A stretch of 64,000 nt of DNA from Peribacillus sp. FSL E2-0218. GTDB taxonomy: Bacteria > Bacillota > Bacilli > Bacillales > DSM-1321. Where the stretch lies: NCBI RefSeq assembly GCF_037992945.1, contig NZ_CP150304.1:3599501-3663500 (forward strand), read 5' to 3'. The position numbers and the translations under genes were made by a program. The notes beneath the pieces were generated by a model. That model did no database searches and was not told where the DNA came from. It saw only the letters and a program-made list of their open reading frames with translations. Positions 52,408-61,832 of the stretch are shown one piece after another. Numbering within the stretch: the first letter of the stretch is position 1; the number at the start of each line of letters is the position of its first letter.

Positions 52408-53691
52408 TTATTTCGAAGTCTCGAATTGCTCTGCTTCAGTAGAACCGGCAAGTGCCGTCGTGGACGAGGTTCCTCCTGAAACGACTTGTGCCACTTCATC
52501 GAAATAACCCGTTCCCACTTCACGTTGATGACGTGTTGCCGTATACCCTTCCGCTTCACTGGCGAACTCAGCCTGCTGCAGTTCAGAGTATGCAGCCATG
52601 CCGCGCTCTTTGTAACCTAGAGCAAGATTGAACATGCTGTGATTCAATGAGTGGAAGCCTGCAAGTGTAACGAATTGGAATTTGTAACCCAATTTACCTA
52701 ATTCGACTTGGTAGGTGGCAATTTCTTCATCGCTTAATTTCGCTTTCCAGTTGAATGATGGTGAACAATTGTAAGCTAGCAGTTTCCCAGGGAACTCTGC
52801 ATGGATCGCTTCCGCAAAACGGCGGGCATCAGCCAGATTAGGTTCCGAAGTCTCGCACCAGATCAGGTCGGCATACGGTGCATATGCCAAACCGCGTGCA
52901 ATGGCTTGGTCCAGACCTGCATTCGTACGGTAGAACCCTTCTGGAGTCCTTTCACCTGTAATGAAAGGCGCATCCACCGGATCGATATCATCGGTAATCA
53001 AATCGGCAGCATCTGCATCCGTACGAGCAATCAAAATCGTCGGTGTCCCCATTACGTCGGCTGCCAAACGGGCGGAAACCAAATTACGCACGGCCGTTTG
53101 GGTCGGAAGAAGAACCTTGCCGCCTAAGTGACCGCATTTTTTCTCGGAGGAAAGTTGGTCTTCAAAGTGAACGCCAGCTGCTCCGGCTTCGATCATGCCT
53201 TTCATTAATTCAAAAACATTAAGCGAGCCGCCAAAGCCAGCCTCAGCATCCGCCACGATTGGAGCGAACCAATCAATATCATTTTTCCCTTCAGCAAAGC
53301 TGATTTGATCTGCACGCTGAAGTGTCTGATTAATGCGTTTAACCACTTGCGGCACGGAGTTGGCCGGATATAGACTTTGATCCGGGTACATTTGCCCGGC
53401 AATGTTAGCATCGGCTGCCACTTGCCAGCCACTAAGGTAAATCGCTTTTAAACCGGCCTTCACCTGTTGCATGGCCTGGTTGCCAGTCAACGCTCCCAAT
53501 GCATTGATGAAATCCTCCGTTTTCAAAAGATTCCATAATTTTTCGGAACCACGACGGGCCAATGTTTGTTCGATATCGATCGAACCTCTTAATTTAATCA
53601 CTTCTTCAGCCGTATAAGGTCGTTTGATCCCAGTCCACCGTGAGTCGTTTTCCCAGCTTTGTTGTAATTGTTGCACTCTTTCATTCGTCAT
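52408..53691 (-). CDS. aceA: Isocitrate lyase
   Basis: A 427-residue isocitrate lyase that splits isocitrate into glyoxylate and succinate. The catalytic loop is SSEKKCGHLGGKVLLPTQ (about 182-199), with the active Cys; DADAADLITDDIDP and WCETSEPNLADAR are further substrate and metal blocks. The second ATG (53689-53691) is 8 bases from AGGGGGAA, while the first at 53697 is too close. It follows aceB by about 31 bases in an aceBA operon. B. subtilis 168 has no glyoxylate shunt, so this is an accessory trait relative to it. Confidence 0.96.
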   Translation of the reverse strand: MTNERVQQLQQSWENDSRWTGIKRPYTAEEVIKLRGSIDIEQTLARRGSEKLWNLLKTEDFINALGALTGNQAMQQVKAGLKAIYLSGWQVAADANIAGQMYPDQSLYPANSVPQVVKRINQTLQRADQISFAEGKNDIDWFAPIVADAEAGFGGSLNVFELMKGMIEAGAAGVHFEDQLSSEKKCGHLGGKVLLPTQTAVRNLVSARLAADVMGTPTILIARTDADAADLITDDIDPVDAPFITGERTPEGFYRTNAGLDQAIARGLAYAPYADLIWCETSEPNLADARRFAEAIHAEFPGKLLAYNCSPSFNWKAKLSDEEIATYQVELGKLGYKFQFVTLAGFHSLNHSMFNLALGYKERGMAAYSELQQAEFASEAEGYTATRHQREVGTGYFDEVAQVVSGGTSSTTALAGSTEAEQFETSK

Positions 53692-53728
53692 TGTCATTTC
53701 CCCCTGTTTTATATGAGTATTTTAAAAA

Positions 53729-55321
53729 TTAAGATAATTGCTCGTATGCCGGATTGGTTAAGAAATCAGCAAACTCATCAGCTACAATCAATTCTTCAAA
53801 TAGTTTAGTAGCTTCTGCGAACTTTCCTGTTTGGAAGGTTTCTTCCCCTACCTCCGTTTTAATGGCCGCCAATTCCTCTGCTTTGATTTGGTGGAATAAT
53901 GCCTCGTCTATGTTCCTGCCATCATCGAGAATCCCTTTTGGATGGCGGATCCATTGCCAAACTTGAGCTCTTGAAATTTCAGCCGTCGCTGCATCTTCCA
54001 TTAAGTTATTAATCGGAGCTGCCCCTCTGCCGCTTAACCAAGAGGCAATATATTGGATGCCTACATTAATGTTCGTCCTCAATCCTGCTTCAGTGATGGT
54101 TCCTTCGGGTACTGCGAGTAACTCTTGCGCCGTTACATGGACATCTTCACGTTTCCGGTAAATTTGGTTCGGTTTCGGTACAAGCAGGTCAAATACTTCT
54201 TTCGCCGTACTTACCATACCTGGATGCGCCACCCAGGTTCCATCGTGCCCGTCCCTTGCCTCGCGCTCCTTATCGGCACGGACTTTCGCAAAAGCCTCGT
54301 CATTCTTGACCGGATCATTTTTCACCGGGATTTGTGCGGCCATTCCGCCGATAGCCGGAGCATTTCGAGTGTGGCATGTTTTGATAGCCAATAAAGAATA
54401 TGCCCTCATGTTCGGTACAGTCATCGTGACCTGAAGGCGATCAGGGAATATGACATCATCCGAGTGACGGAATTTTTTCAGGAAACTAAAGATATAATCC
54501 CAGCGTCCACAGTTCAGGCCAGCCGAATGCTCTTTCAGCTCGTACAGAATTTCGTCCATTTCAAATGCGGCAAGAATCGTTTCAATCAACACCGTAGCCT
54601 TGATGGTTCCTTGCGGGATTCTCAAATCGTTCTGTGCATATACGAAAATATCATTCCATAGTCTTGCTTCCAGATGGCTTTCCATTTTGGGCAGGTAGAA
54701 ATATGGGCCGCTTTGTTTTTCCATCAATGCTTTAGCGTTATGGTAGAAGTAAAGGCCAAAGTCAAAAATGCTAGCTGATATTGGCTGTCCATCCAAAAGA
54801 ACATGTTTTTCTTCTAAATGCCAGCCGCGGGGCCTTATCTTCAGTACAGCTGTTTTTCCCTTTAATTCATATACTTTCCCATTTTGATTATCGAATGAAA
54901 TGGTACCCCTGATTGCATCGCGCAAATTCAGCTGACCATCCAGGCAATTTTCCCAAGTGGGTGAGTTGGCGTCTTCAAAGTCGGCCATAAAAACATTGGC
55001 ACCGGAATTCATCGCATTGATGATCATCTTACGGTCGACTGGCCCGGTAATTTCAACCCTGCGGTCTTGCAGGTCGTGCGGGAGTGGGGCAATGGTCCAA
55101 TCACTTTCGCGAACATGCTTCGTTTCTTCAAGGAAATCAGGGAGCTTGCCTTGATTCAAGTCTTCTTGAACGCTAAGGCGCCGTTCTAGAAGTTCCTTTC
55201 TTCTTTCACCGAAATGCCGCTCGATCCTTTCAATGAATTGTAGAGCTTCCGCTGTAAGTATTTGTTCATATCCCGGCTTAACGTTGCCTGTAATTTGTAA
55301 GCCTTTTGCTTCCGTAATCAT
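53729..55321 (-). CDS. aceB: Malate synthase A
   Basis: A 530-residue malate synthase A, condensing glyoxylate with acetyl-CoA to malate. Family blocks are FMADFEDANSPTWENCLDGQ (about 114-133), KIRPRGWHLEEKHVLLDG, GRWDYIFSFLKKF with the catalytic Arg/Asp region, and AHPGMVSTAKEVFD. The start ATG (55319-55321) follows GGAGAGG; eighteen further upstream codons lack an RBS. It is the first gene of aceBA. It can also use glyoxylate made by GlcDF in this window. Confidence 0.96.
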   Translation of the reverse strand: MITEAKGLQITGNVKPGYEQILTAEALQFIERIERHFGERRKELLERRLSVQEDLNQGKLPDFLEETKHVRESDWTIAPLPHDLQDRRVEITGPVDRKMIINAMNSGANVFMADFEDANSPTWENCLDGQLNLRDAIRGTISFDNQNGKVYELKGKTAVLKIRPRGWHLEEKHVLLDGQPISASIFDFGLYFYHNAKALMEKQSGPYFYLPKMESHLEARLWNDIFVYAQNDLRIPQGTIKATVLIETILAAFEMDEILYELKEHSAGLNCGRWDYIFSFLKKFRHSDDVIFPDRLQVTMTVPNMRAYSLLAIKTCHTRNAPAIGGMAAQIPVKNDPVKNDEAFAKVRADKEREARDGHDGTWVAHPGMVSTAKEVFDLLVPKPNQIYRKREDVHVTAQELLAVPEGTITEAGLRTNINVGIQYIASWLSGRGAAPINNLMEDAATAEISRAQVWQWIRHPKGILDDGRNIDEALFHQIKAEELAAIKTEVGEETFQTGKFAEATKLFEELIVADEFADFLTNPAYEQLS

Positions 55322-55386
55322 GTTGCCTCTCCACTTCCTTTCCAATTCCCCTATGTTATAATACAGTTGTTTCATTTCCTGTTTGT

Positions 55387-55416
55387 ATTATATAACACGT
55401 TGTATAAATTTGTCAC
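55387..55416 (-). promoter_or_regulatory. Sigma-A promoter of aceBA
   Basis: Minus strand GTGACA (55411-55416), 18 bases, TATAAT (55387-55392), 66 bases upstream of aceB. No cre box with a good match was found beside it. Confidence 0.75.
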
Positions 55417-55562
55417 CAGTTTTTTCTAAAAAATTCAGAAAAATGAGAACAAGGTAAAAAAAGCCTCTTTTATCAACGTTTCCACTAGGCGTTTCCCCAC
55501 TATTCAGCCATTCCATGTCATTCTTTAGCGGTGAAAACAGAGCGCGATTCCTCCCATGAAAT

Positions 55563-55661
55563 AAAAAAACATCCCTGGAGATACTCCGGGATGCTTTCAT
55601 TGATTTCCTTTCCCAAAAATAAAAAGGCTGTTTAAAAGCGTGAGCCCTTAAACAGCCTTAT
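55563..55661 (-). terminator. Two tandem terminators after fxsA
   Basis: First hairpin AAGGCTGTTTAA/TTAAACAGCCTT with TTTTTA (55620-55660), right after the fxsA stop. Second hairpin CATCCCGGAG/CTCCAGGGATG followed by seven Ts (55563-55594). Confidence 0.88.
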
Positions 55662-55662
55662 A

Positions 55663-56055
55663 TTACTTATGCCGGATGACGGTGACTTTTCCTTTGTTCA
55701 TCCTGTTCATAAAAAAACGGATAACAATCGGTTTGAGGAGATTCCGGGTTGGCGGAAACACAAGGATCAATCCCATGATATCCGAGATGAGACCTGGGGA
55801 CAGCAGCAGGGCAGCTCCGATAAAAATACAGATCCCATCAATGATTTCATTTCCAGGCATCATTCCATAACGGATCTGTTCCTGTGCCTTTCTCCAGGTT
55901 TCCATCCCTTGCTTTTTAGCAAGATAGGCTCCGATTAAACCAGTGGCTATGATCAGGAACAACGTAGGCCAAAAGCCAATCACCTTTCCTGACAGCAATA
56001 GGACAATGATTTCAACGACCGGCATCGCAATGATAAAGAATAAAAAATATCTCAT
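55663..56055 (-). CDS. fxsA: FxsA family membrane protein
   Basis: A 130-residue membrane protein of the FxsA family, first known for blocking exclusion of phage T7 by F. Four hydrophobic segments are seen: MRYFLFFIIAMPVVEIIVLL, FWPTLFLIIATGLIGAYL, IIDGICIFIGAALLLSPGLI and the following LILVFPP. The family GxxxAKKQG motif (GLIGAYLAKKQGMETW) is present. AGGAGG precedes the ATG. It lies downstream of pyk as in B. subtilis. The cell role is unclear. Confidence 0.92.
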   Translation of the reverse strand: MRYFLFFIIAMPVVEIIVLLLSGKVIGFWPTLFLIIATGLIGAYLAKKQGMETWRKAQEQIRYGMMPGNEIIDGICIFIGAALLLSPGLISDIMGLILVFPPTRNLLKPIVIRFFMNRMNKGKVTVIRHK

Positions 56056-56136
56056 TTACTTTCCTCCTGCACAGCCCATTTCTGGTACGGTACACCCATC
56101 TTACCTCATCGGCTGGAATGAGCCAAAAATTTCATT

Positions 56137-57897
56137 CTATAAAACGTTGGCATGTCCATCATAAATGACGCCACGGCCTGAATCGACAGTTACTCTTTGT
56201 CCATCCTTGAAGGCTTTGGTCGCGTCTTCAGCGCCCACGATGACAGGAATGCCCAGAGTGACGCCCACGACAGCGGCATGACTTGTCAATCCGCCTTCTT
56301 CGGTAATCAATGCTGCACATTTTTCAATGGCCGGCATCATATCCCGATCGGAACCGATCGTAACCAATACGGATCCTTCCGTTACTTTTTCCAAAGCTTC
56401 CTTGGCATTCTTCGCTATGACCACTTGGCCTTTTGCGGATTTCCTGCCGATTCCTTGCGCCTTCAAAAGAACCTCTCCCAATACATGAATCTTCATCAGG
56501 TTAGTCGTACCCGTTTCACCGACAGGGACGCCGGCAGTTATGACCACTAAGTCTCCATGTGATACTAAACCTGAGTGCAGGCTTTCATCGATCGCCGTTT
56601 GAAGCATTTCATCCGTAGTTGTCGCCTTAGGTCCGATTTGCGGATAAACTCCCCAAGCTAACGCAAGGCTTCTAGAAACATGGTCATTGGACGTAACCGC
56701 AATGATTGGTGCTTTAGGGCGATATTTAGAAATCATCCTTGCCGTATGACCGCTTTCGGTAGGCGTGATGATCGCTCCGGCATTAAGATTAAGTGCAGTA
56801 TGGGCAACCGACTGACCGATGGCATCCGTGACATTATGACGGTTCACTTTACTTCTGATTGATAATATATCCCGATAATTAAGCGCTGATTCAGCACGTG
56901 ATGCTATGTTGTGCATCGTTTGCACCGCTTCTACAGGATAAGTTCCCGCAGCTGTTTCTCCTGACAGCATGATGGCATCCGTTCCATCAAAGATGGCGTT
57001 GGCGACGTCACTTGCTTCAGCCCGTGTCGGCCTTGGGTTACGCTGCATGGAATCAAGCATTTGTGTAGCCGTAATGACCGGTTTTCCGGCGTTGTTGCAC
57101 TTTTTGATCATTTGCTTTTGGACTAGCGGCACTTCTTCAGCAGGAATTTCCACACCCAAGTCTCCGCGAGCCACCATCAAGCCATCTGAAACTTCGAGGA
57201 TTTCATCAAGACGGTCGACGCCTTCCTGGTTTTCGATTTTAGGGATGATTTGAATATGCTCCGCTCCATTTTGCTGCAGTAATTCACGCACTTCAAGGAC
57301 GTCGGAGGCTCTCCGTACAAATGATGCCGCGACAAAATCGATACCCTGTCCTATCCCAAACAAGATATCCTGTTCGTCTTTTTCCGTGATGCCTGGCAGA
57401 TTGACCGAGACACCCGGCACATTGACACCTTTTTTGTTCTTCAGGGTACCGCTATTCAATATTTTTGTATGGATTTCTTTTCTTGCTTCATCAATCTTCA
57501 ATACTTCAAGACCGATCAATCCATCATCCAACAGGATTTTCGATCCGGTGTGGACATCATGAAGAAGTCCTTCATAAGTAATGGAAAATTTCTCTGGCGT
57601 TCCAAGCACTTCCGTCATGGAAATGATGACTTCGTTACCGGCTACTAGCTCCATGGAATCGTTCTCCATGTTATTGGTGCGTATTTCAGGTCCTTTTGTG
57701 TCCAGCAGGATCGCTACCTGTTTCCCTGATTTTTCGCTAGCTTCCCTTATGTTGCTGATTCTGGCGGCATGTTCTTCATGATTGCCATGAGAAAAGTTAA
57801 GCCTAGCCACATTCATCCCCGCTTCTATTAATTGAACCAGCTTTTCGATGCTTTCACTTGCGGGGCCGATCGTACAAACAATCTTGGTTTTTCGCAT
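56137..57897 (-). CDS. pyk: Pyruvate kinase
   Basis: A 586-residue pyruvate kinase. Core blocks are KIVCTIGPASESIEKL, NVARLNFSHGNHEEH, the catalytic IIPKIENQEGVDRLDEILEV and MVARGDLGVEIPAEEVPLVQ, with ATQMLDSMQ. After the core comes the extra C-terminal PEP-utilising-type domain found in Bacillus enzymes (LITEEGGLTSHAAVVGVTLG). The ATG at 57895-57897 has AAGGAGGAG before it. It is the last gene of pfkA-pyk, 120 bases after pfkA. Confidence 0.97.
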   Translation of the reverse strand: MRKTKIVCTIGPASESIEKLVQLIEAGMNVARLNFSHGNHEEHAARISNIREASEKSGKQVAILLDTKGPEIRTNNMENDSMELVAGNEVIISMTEVLGTPEKFSITYEGLLHDVHTGSKILLDDGLIGLEVLKIDEARKEIHTKILNSGTLKNKKGVNVPGVSVNLPGITEKDEQDILFGIGQGIDFVAASFVRRASDVLEVRELLQQNGAEHIQIIPKIENQEGVDRLDEILEVSDGLMVARGDLGVEIPAEEVPLVQKQMIKKCNNAGKPVITATQMLDSMQRNPRPTRAEASDVANAIFDGTDAIMLSGETAAGTYPVEAVQTMHNIASRAESALNYRDILSIRSKVNRHNVTDAIGQSVAHTALNLNAGAIITPTESGHTARMISKYRPKAPIIAVTSNDHVSRSLALAWGVYPQIGPKATTTDEMLQTAIDESLHSGLVSHGDLVVITAGVPVGETGTTNLMKIHVLGEVLLKAQGIGRKSAKGQVVIAKNAKEALEKVTEGSVLVTIGSDRDMMPAIEKCAALITEEGGLTSHAAVVGVTLGIPVIVGAEDATKAFKDGQRVTVDSGRGVIYDGHANVL

Positions 57898-58016
57898 GGT
57901 GTGCTCCTCCTTGAAAACTCGCCGCCTGTCCAACTTATGGAGACAGGGGCGTAGTGTAATGTGTCTCTACTTTTTTACGGAATTCTTCAATCTGTTCATT
58001 GGACGATACTGATTGC

Positions 58017-58976
58017 CTAGATGGATAGTTCGGACGATAAATCATACATTTTCTTGTCGATTGTATGCTGTTTACCTAGGACATCGATGATACCATGGTC
58101 GACAAGTCGATTCTGTTCTATCCCGACAGCCCGGCCCCCTTTGCCCTCCAAAAGCAATTCCACGGCTCTGGCACCGAGTCTGCTTGCCAGGACACGGTCG
58201 TTTGCGGAAGGAGATCCGCCCCGCTGAACATGGCCAAGAACCGTCACGCGTGTTTCGACTCCTGCCTTTTCCTCAATTTTCCTGGAAACATCGACAGCAC
58301 TCCCGACACCTTCCGCAACGATGATGATACTATGTTTTTTGCCGCGTTCATGCCCGCGATTCAACTTCCCGACCAAATCATCCATATCGTAATCATACTC
58401 CGGGCAAAGGATCGTTTCCGCCCCTCCGGCCAGTCCGGCCCAAAGTGCGATATCCCCAGCATTTCTTCCCATTACTTCAACGACATAAGTGCGTTCATGA
58501 GAAGTCGCCGTATCACGGATTTTATCGATGGCATCAATGACGGTATTCAGAGCCGTATCGAAGCCGATCGTAAAGTCTGTCCCAGGTATGTCATTATCAA
58601 TCGTTCCTGGAACCCCTATACAAGGAAAGCCCCTTTCAGTCAATGCCTTGGCTCCCATGTAAGAACCATCGCCGCCTATTACGACAAGGCCCTCGATCCC
58701 AAATTTATTCAATTGTTCTATTCCCTTTAGCTGGCCCTCCTCTGTCTTGAAATCGAGACAGCGAGCTGTATGTAGCATCGTACCCCCGCGATGGATGATA
58801 TCACCGACAGATCCAAGTTCAAGCTGCCTTATATCCCCATTAATCAGCCCCTGATAGCCATGATAAATCCCAAAGACCTCCATTTCATGAAAAATGGCTT
58901 TCCGGACAACCGCTCGGACTGCCGCATTCATGCCTGGAGAATCTCCTCCGCTTGTCAATACACCTATTCTTTTCAT
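58017..58976 (-). CDS. pfkA: 6-phosphofructokinase
   Basis: A 319-residue ATP-dependent phosphofructokinase, the regulated step of glycolysis. MKRIGVLTSGGDSPGMNAAV begins the ATP site; GGDGSYMGAKALTERGFPCI and GVPGTIDNDIPGTDFTIGFD hold the catalytic TIDND motif, and VLGHVQRGGSPSANDRVL lies near the effector site. The ATG is at 58974-58976, 8 bases from GAGAGGTG; a GTG three codons upstream falls inside that SD. It precedes pyk in an operon. A TACAAT -10-like box lies about 60 bases upstream, with a poor -35. Confidence 0.97.
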   Translation of the reverse strand: MKRIGVLTSGGDSPGMNAAVRAVVRKAIFHEMEVFGIYHGYQGLINGDIRQLELGSVGDIIHRGGTMLHTARCLDFKTEEGQLKGIEQLNKFGIEGLVVIGGDGSYMGAKALTERGFPCIGVPGTIDNDIPGTDFTIGFDTALNTVIDAIDKIRDTATSHERTYVVEVMGRNAGDIALWAGLAGGAETILCPEYDYDMDDLVGKLNRGHERGKKHSIIIVAEGVGSAVDVSRKIEEKAGVETRVTVLGHVQRGGSPSANDRVLASRLGARAVELLLEGKGGRAVGIEQNRLVDHGIIDVLGKQHTIDKKMYDLSSELSI

Positions 58977-59202
58977 AAATGTCACCTCTCTACAACACTA
59001 ATCAAATTTAAGCCCTTATATACCATTGTACCCTTTTTCAAGCTTCAATAAGCAGTAACTATTTCAACTTATGGTCACTTGATGTTATTAGACTAACCGA
59101 TTCTGTTCAGAAATTGAAGTAATATGGCGCAAATCTTTACATTCTTCATACAATCATAGCTTTAGGGTTGGCCACCGACGTACCACTCCGTTGGAAAGGC
59201 TG

Positions 59203-59235
59203 AAAAAACGTGTTGCCCCAGGCAGCACGTTTTTT
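59203..59235 (-). terminator. Terminator of accDA
   Basis: AAAAAACGTGTTGCC and GGCAGCACGTTTTTT form a stem with T runs on both sides, about 14 bases past the accA stop. Confidence 0.92.
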
Positions 59236-59248
59236 CCTTTACAGATGT

Positions 59249-60247
59249 TTATGAATGCTGTTTTACGTCCTCAGGTTTCCCCTCAGATTGTTTTGCGAAT
59301 TCATATTCACCGATTTTCTTGAATTTCATGTAACGTTGGTTGATGAGATCTTCACTTTTCAATGGGAGGAGCTCATTAAATGAACGTTTCAAGGTTTCCT
59401 TTATGGCTTCTGCCTGAACATTTGCATTCCGGTGGGCGCCGCCTTTTACTTCCGGGATGATTTCATCGATGACCCCTAAGCGATTCAGGTCAGGAGCCGT
59501 AATCTGCATCGATTCAGCAGCTCTTTTAGCCTGGGAAGCATCCTTCCATAATAACGCAGCAGCCCCTTCAGGAGAAATGACCGAGTATGTTGAATTCTCA
59601 AGCATGAAAATCCGATCTCCAACTCCAAGTGCCAAGGCACCGCCACTTCCGCCTTCGCCGATGACGATGCTGATGACCGGCACCTTCAGCCCGGCCATTT
59701 CAAAAAGGTTTTTAGCAATGGCTTCGCTTTGACCGCGTTCTTCTGCAGCCTTCCCAGGGAATGCTCCCTTCGTGTCGATGAAGCAAATGATCGGCCGATT
59801 GAATTTTTCCGCCTGTTTCATCAAGCGCAGCGCTTTTCGATAGCCCTCTGGATGGGGCATGCCAAAGTTACGACGGATATTCTCCTTCGTATCCTTGCCG
59901 CGCTGATGACCGATGACGGTCACGGACCGCCCATCGAACTGGGCGATGCCAGCGACAATCGCCTCATCGTCCCCATAATAACGGTCACCATGAAACTCGA
60001 TGAAGTCATTGAATAATAACGGGATGTAATCAAGCGTTGTCGGGCGGGCCGGATGACGGGCAATCTGCACTCGATCCCACGGTTTTAAATGATCATAAAT
60101 ATCCGCTTCCAGCTTTTCCAAACGTTTTTCCAGGGTTTCGATCTCAACCGTAAGATCCACGTCAGCATTTTTCGTAAGTGCCTTCAGCTCTTTAATTTTA
60201 TTTCTCAGTTCCGTAACGGGACGCTCGAACTCTAATTCATATATCAT
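59249..60247 (-). CDS. accA: Acetyl-CoA carboxylase carboxyltransferase subunit alpha
   Basis: The alpha part (332 residues) of the carboxyltransferase that moves carboxyl from biotin to acetyl-CoA, giving malonyl-CoA for fatty acid synthesis. Key blocks are DRVQIARHPARPTTLDYI, VIGHQRGKDTKENIRRNFG, CFIDTKGAFPGKAAEERGQS and GEGGSGGALALGVGDRIFML. The start is taken as ATG 60245-60247, which overlaps the accD stop (ATGA); an in-frame ATG two codons earlier is also possible. It is the second gene of accDA. Confidence 0.95.
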   Translation of the reverse strand: MIYELEFERPVTELRNKIKELKALTKNADVDLTVEIETLEKRLEKLEADIYDHLKPWDRVQIARHPARPTTLDYIPLLFNDFIEFHGDRYYGDDEAIVAGIAQFDGRSVTVIGHQRGKDTKENIRRNFGMPHPEGYRKALRLMKQAEKFNRPIICFIDTKGAFPGKAAEERGQSEAIAKNLFEMAGLKVPVISIVIGEGGSGGALALGVGDRIFMLENSTYSVISPEGAAALLWKDASQAKRAAESMQITAPDLNRLGVIDEIIPEVKGGAHRNANVQAEAIKETLKRSFNELLPLKSEDLINQRYMKFKKIGEYEFAKQSEGKPEDVKQHS

Positions 60248-61107
60248 GACCATTCACCACCCGGGGCATGGATTTTTAGGATCGTCGTCAAGGTTTCTTT
60301 CAATTCAGTACGCTTAACGACCGCATCCAATTGGCCGTGCTTCATCAGAAACTCGGCCGTTTGGAAGTCTTCTGGAAGTTCTTCATGGATCGTCTGTTCA
60401 ATGATCCTGCGCCCGGCAAAACCGATCAAGGCACCCGGTTCAGCTAGGTTAATATCACCAAGTGAAGCGAAGCTTGCCGAAACACCGCCCGTAGTTGGGT
60501 GGGTCATCATCGATACGATCAAGCCGCCTTCATTGCTGAACATCTTGAGGGCAGCGCTTGTCTTGGCCATCTGCATCAAGCTCAGTACGCCTTCCTGCAT
60601 CCGGGCGCCGCCAGATGCTGTAAATATGATGAACGGGATCTTCAATTCACCTGCGCGTTCGATGGCACGGGTAATTTTTTCGCCAACGACCGACCCCATG
60701 CTTCCCATCCGGAAATTGGAATCCATGATGGCTGTCGACACTTGGTACCCATTGATGGTCCCCACTCCTGTAACGACCGCCTCGTTAATTTTGGCCTTCT
60801 TTTTATCCTTCTCCAATTTGTCCAAGTAATCCGGGAATCCAAGCGGATTGACGGATATCATTTCTTTATCGAATTCCTTGAAACTGCCGGCATCAAATAA
60901 ACATTCGATTCGTTCATGTGAAGACATCGAATGATGGAACCCGCAGTGGAGGCAGACTTTCTTGTTTTTCAATAATTCTTTTGTATACATGATTTTTTTA
61001 CAGCCGGGGCATTTAGTCATAATTCCTTCTGGTACATCTTGTTTCTCCCGATCTAAAGGAACCGTTGCATATTTCTTCTTAGACTTCGCAAATAGCTCTT
61101 TAAGCAA
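60244..61107 (-). CDS. accD: Acetyl-CoA carboxylase carboxyltransferase subunit beta
   Basis: The beta part (287 residues) of the carboxyltransferase. The N-terminal zinc ribbon is CPGCKKIMYTKELLKNKKVC with a further CxxC half (CLHCG), then AVMDSNFRMG-type core (IMDSNFRMGSMGSVVGEKI) and FTASGGARMQEGVLSLMQMA with MTHPTTGGVSASFASLGD. The start is TTG at 61105-61107, 7 bases after GGGAGG. This gives MLKELFAKSKKKYA, the family start; the longer ATG frame lacks an RBS at that place. It heads accDA, downstream of the FadR-type regulator gene. Confidence 0.95.
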   Translation of the reverse strand: MLKELFAKSKKKYATVPLDREKQDVPEGIMTKCPGCKKIMYTKELLKNKKVCLHCGFHHSMSSHERIECLFDAGSFKEFDKEMISVNPLGFPDYLDKLEKDKKKAKINEAVVTGVGTINGYQVSTAIMDSNFRMGSMGSVVGEKITRAIERAGELKIPFIIFTASGGARMQEGVLSLMQMAKTSAALKMFSNEGGLIVSMMTHPTTGGVSASFASLGDINLAEPGALIGFAGRRIIEQTIHEELPEDFQTAEFLMKHGQLDAVVKRTELKETLTTILKIHAPGGEWS

Positions 61108-61197
61108 GCTTAATCCTCCCTTTACCACCAATTATCTGTTTTATGATACTTGGTACAAACTATATCAGAAATGAAATCAGTATCGTGTAAAAAGGTG

Positions 61198-61827
61198 TCA
61201 CTCGTCCTTCGACATATTTCTGATTCTAATAAGATACGTTTCGATAGCTTTTTCTTCATCCCGTTCGAGCAAATATGTAAGAAGTGACAGATAATCTTCT
61301 TTTTCCACATTACCCAGCACCATCTCTGATGTTCTAGCATAGCTGTTGACAATGCGCCAGATTCTTTCCAGTAATCGGTTTCGGTTCAATATCGCAATTC
61401 TTAAGAAGAAGTCGTCATCACGGAACTCCTCCGCTTTGACCCAGCTCACCAGCCGCTTGATTTCTTCGGCCGTTGTGAAGAAAGCGACGATCCTCAAACA
61501 GTCGATTTCAATCAACCGTTTCGTCTCAGCCAAATCTTCTTGTACCTTTTTGTCTTGCAAAAAAAAGGTTCCCAGAAGCTCGACTAGCTTATGCTCCTGG
61601 AAATCCCTGATAAACGTCCCTTCACCACGCCTCGTCTCTATCAATCCTAATAGCTCCAAGGCACGCAATGCCTCACGGACTGAGGAACGGCCGACATTCA
61701 AACGATCCGACAGCTCCCTTTCCGAGGGGATTTTATCCCCTGGCAAGAGGCTGTCCGCTTCAATCATTCTACGAAGGCTCTCAACGACATCGAGATAAAT
61801 TTTGGATGAAGAAGTACGATCCTTCAA
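61198..61827 (-). CDS. FadR-subfamily GntR transcriptional regulator
   Basis: A 209-residue regulator. The N-terminal winged helix is strong (LLPGDKIPSERELSDRLNVG, SSVREALRALELLGLIETRR, GEGTFIRDF; about 27-76). The FCD-like C-terminal part is short and altered: the usual D-x-x-FH metal site reads DDDFFLRIAILNRN, with no His, so a metal-independent or different ligand is likely. The start is TTG at 61827 behind GAGGAAT, 5 bases after the malic enzyme stop, so the two form an operon. It may act on the palindrome upstream of that gene and affect carbon or acetyl-CoA flow; the ligand is unknown. Confidence 0.85.
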   Translation of the reverse strand: MKDRTSSSKIYLDVVESLRRMIEADSLLPGDKIPSERELSDRLNVGRSSVREALRALELLGLIETRRGEGTFIRDFQEHKLVELLGTFFLQDKKVQEDLAETKRLIEIDCLRIVAFFTTAEEIKRLVSWVKAEEFRDDDFFLRIAILNRNRLLERIWRIVNSYARTSEMVLGNVEKEDYLSLLTYLLERDEEKAIETYLIRIRNMSKDE

Positions 61828-61832
61828 ATTAA

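Noticed and set aside
55388..55600. 70-residue open frame upstream of aceB
   Set aside because: It covers a terminator and the aceBA promoter and has no coding character.
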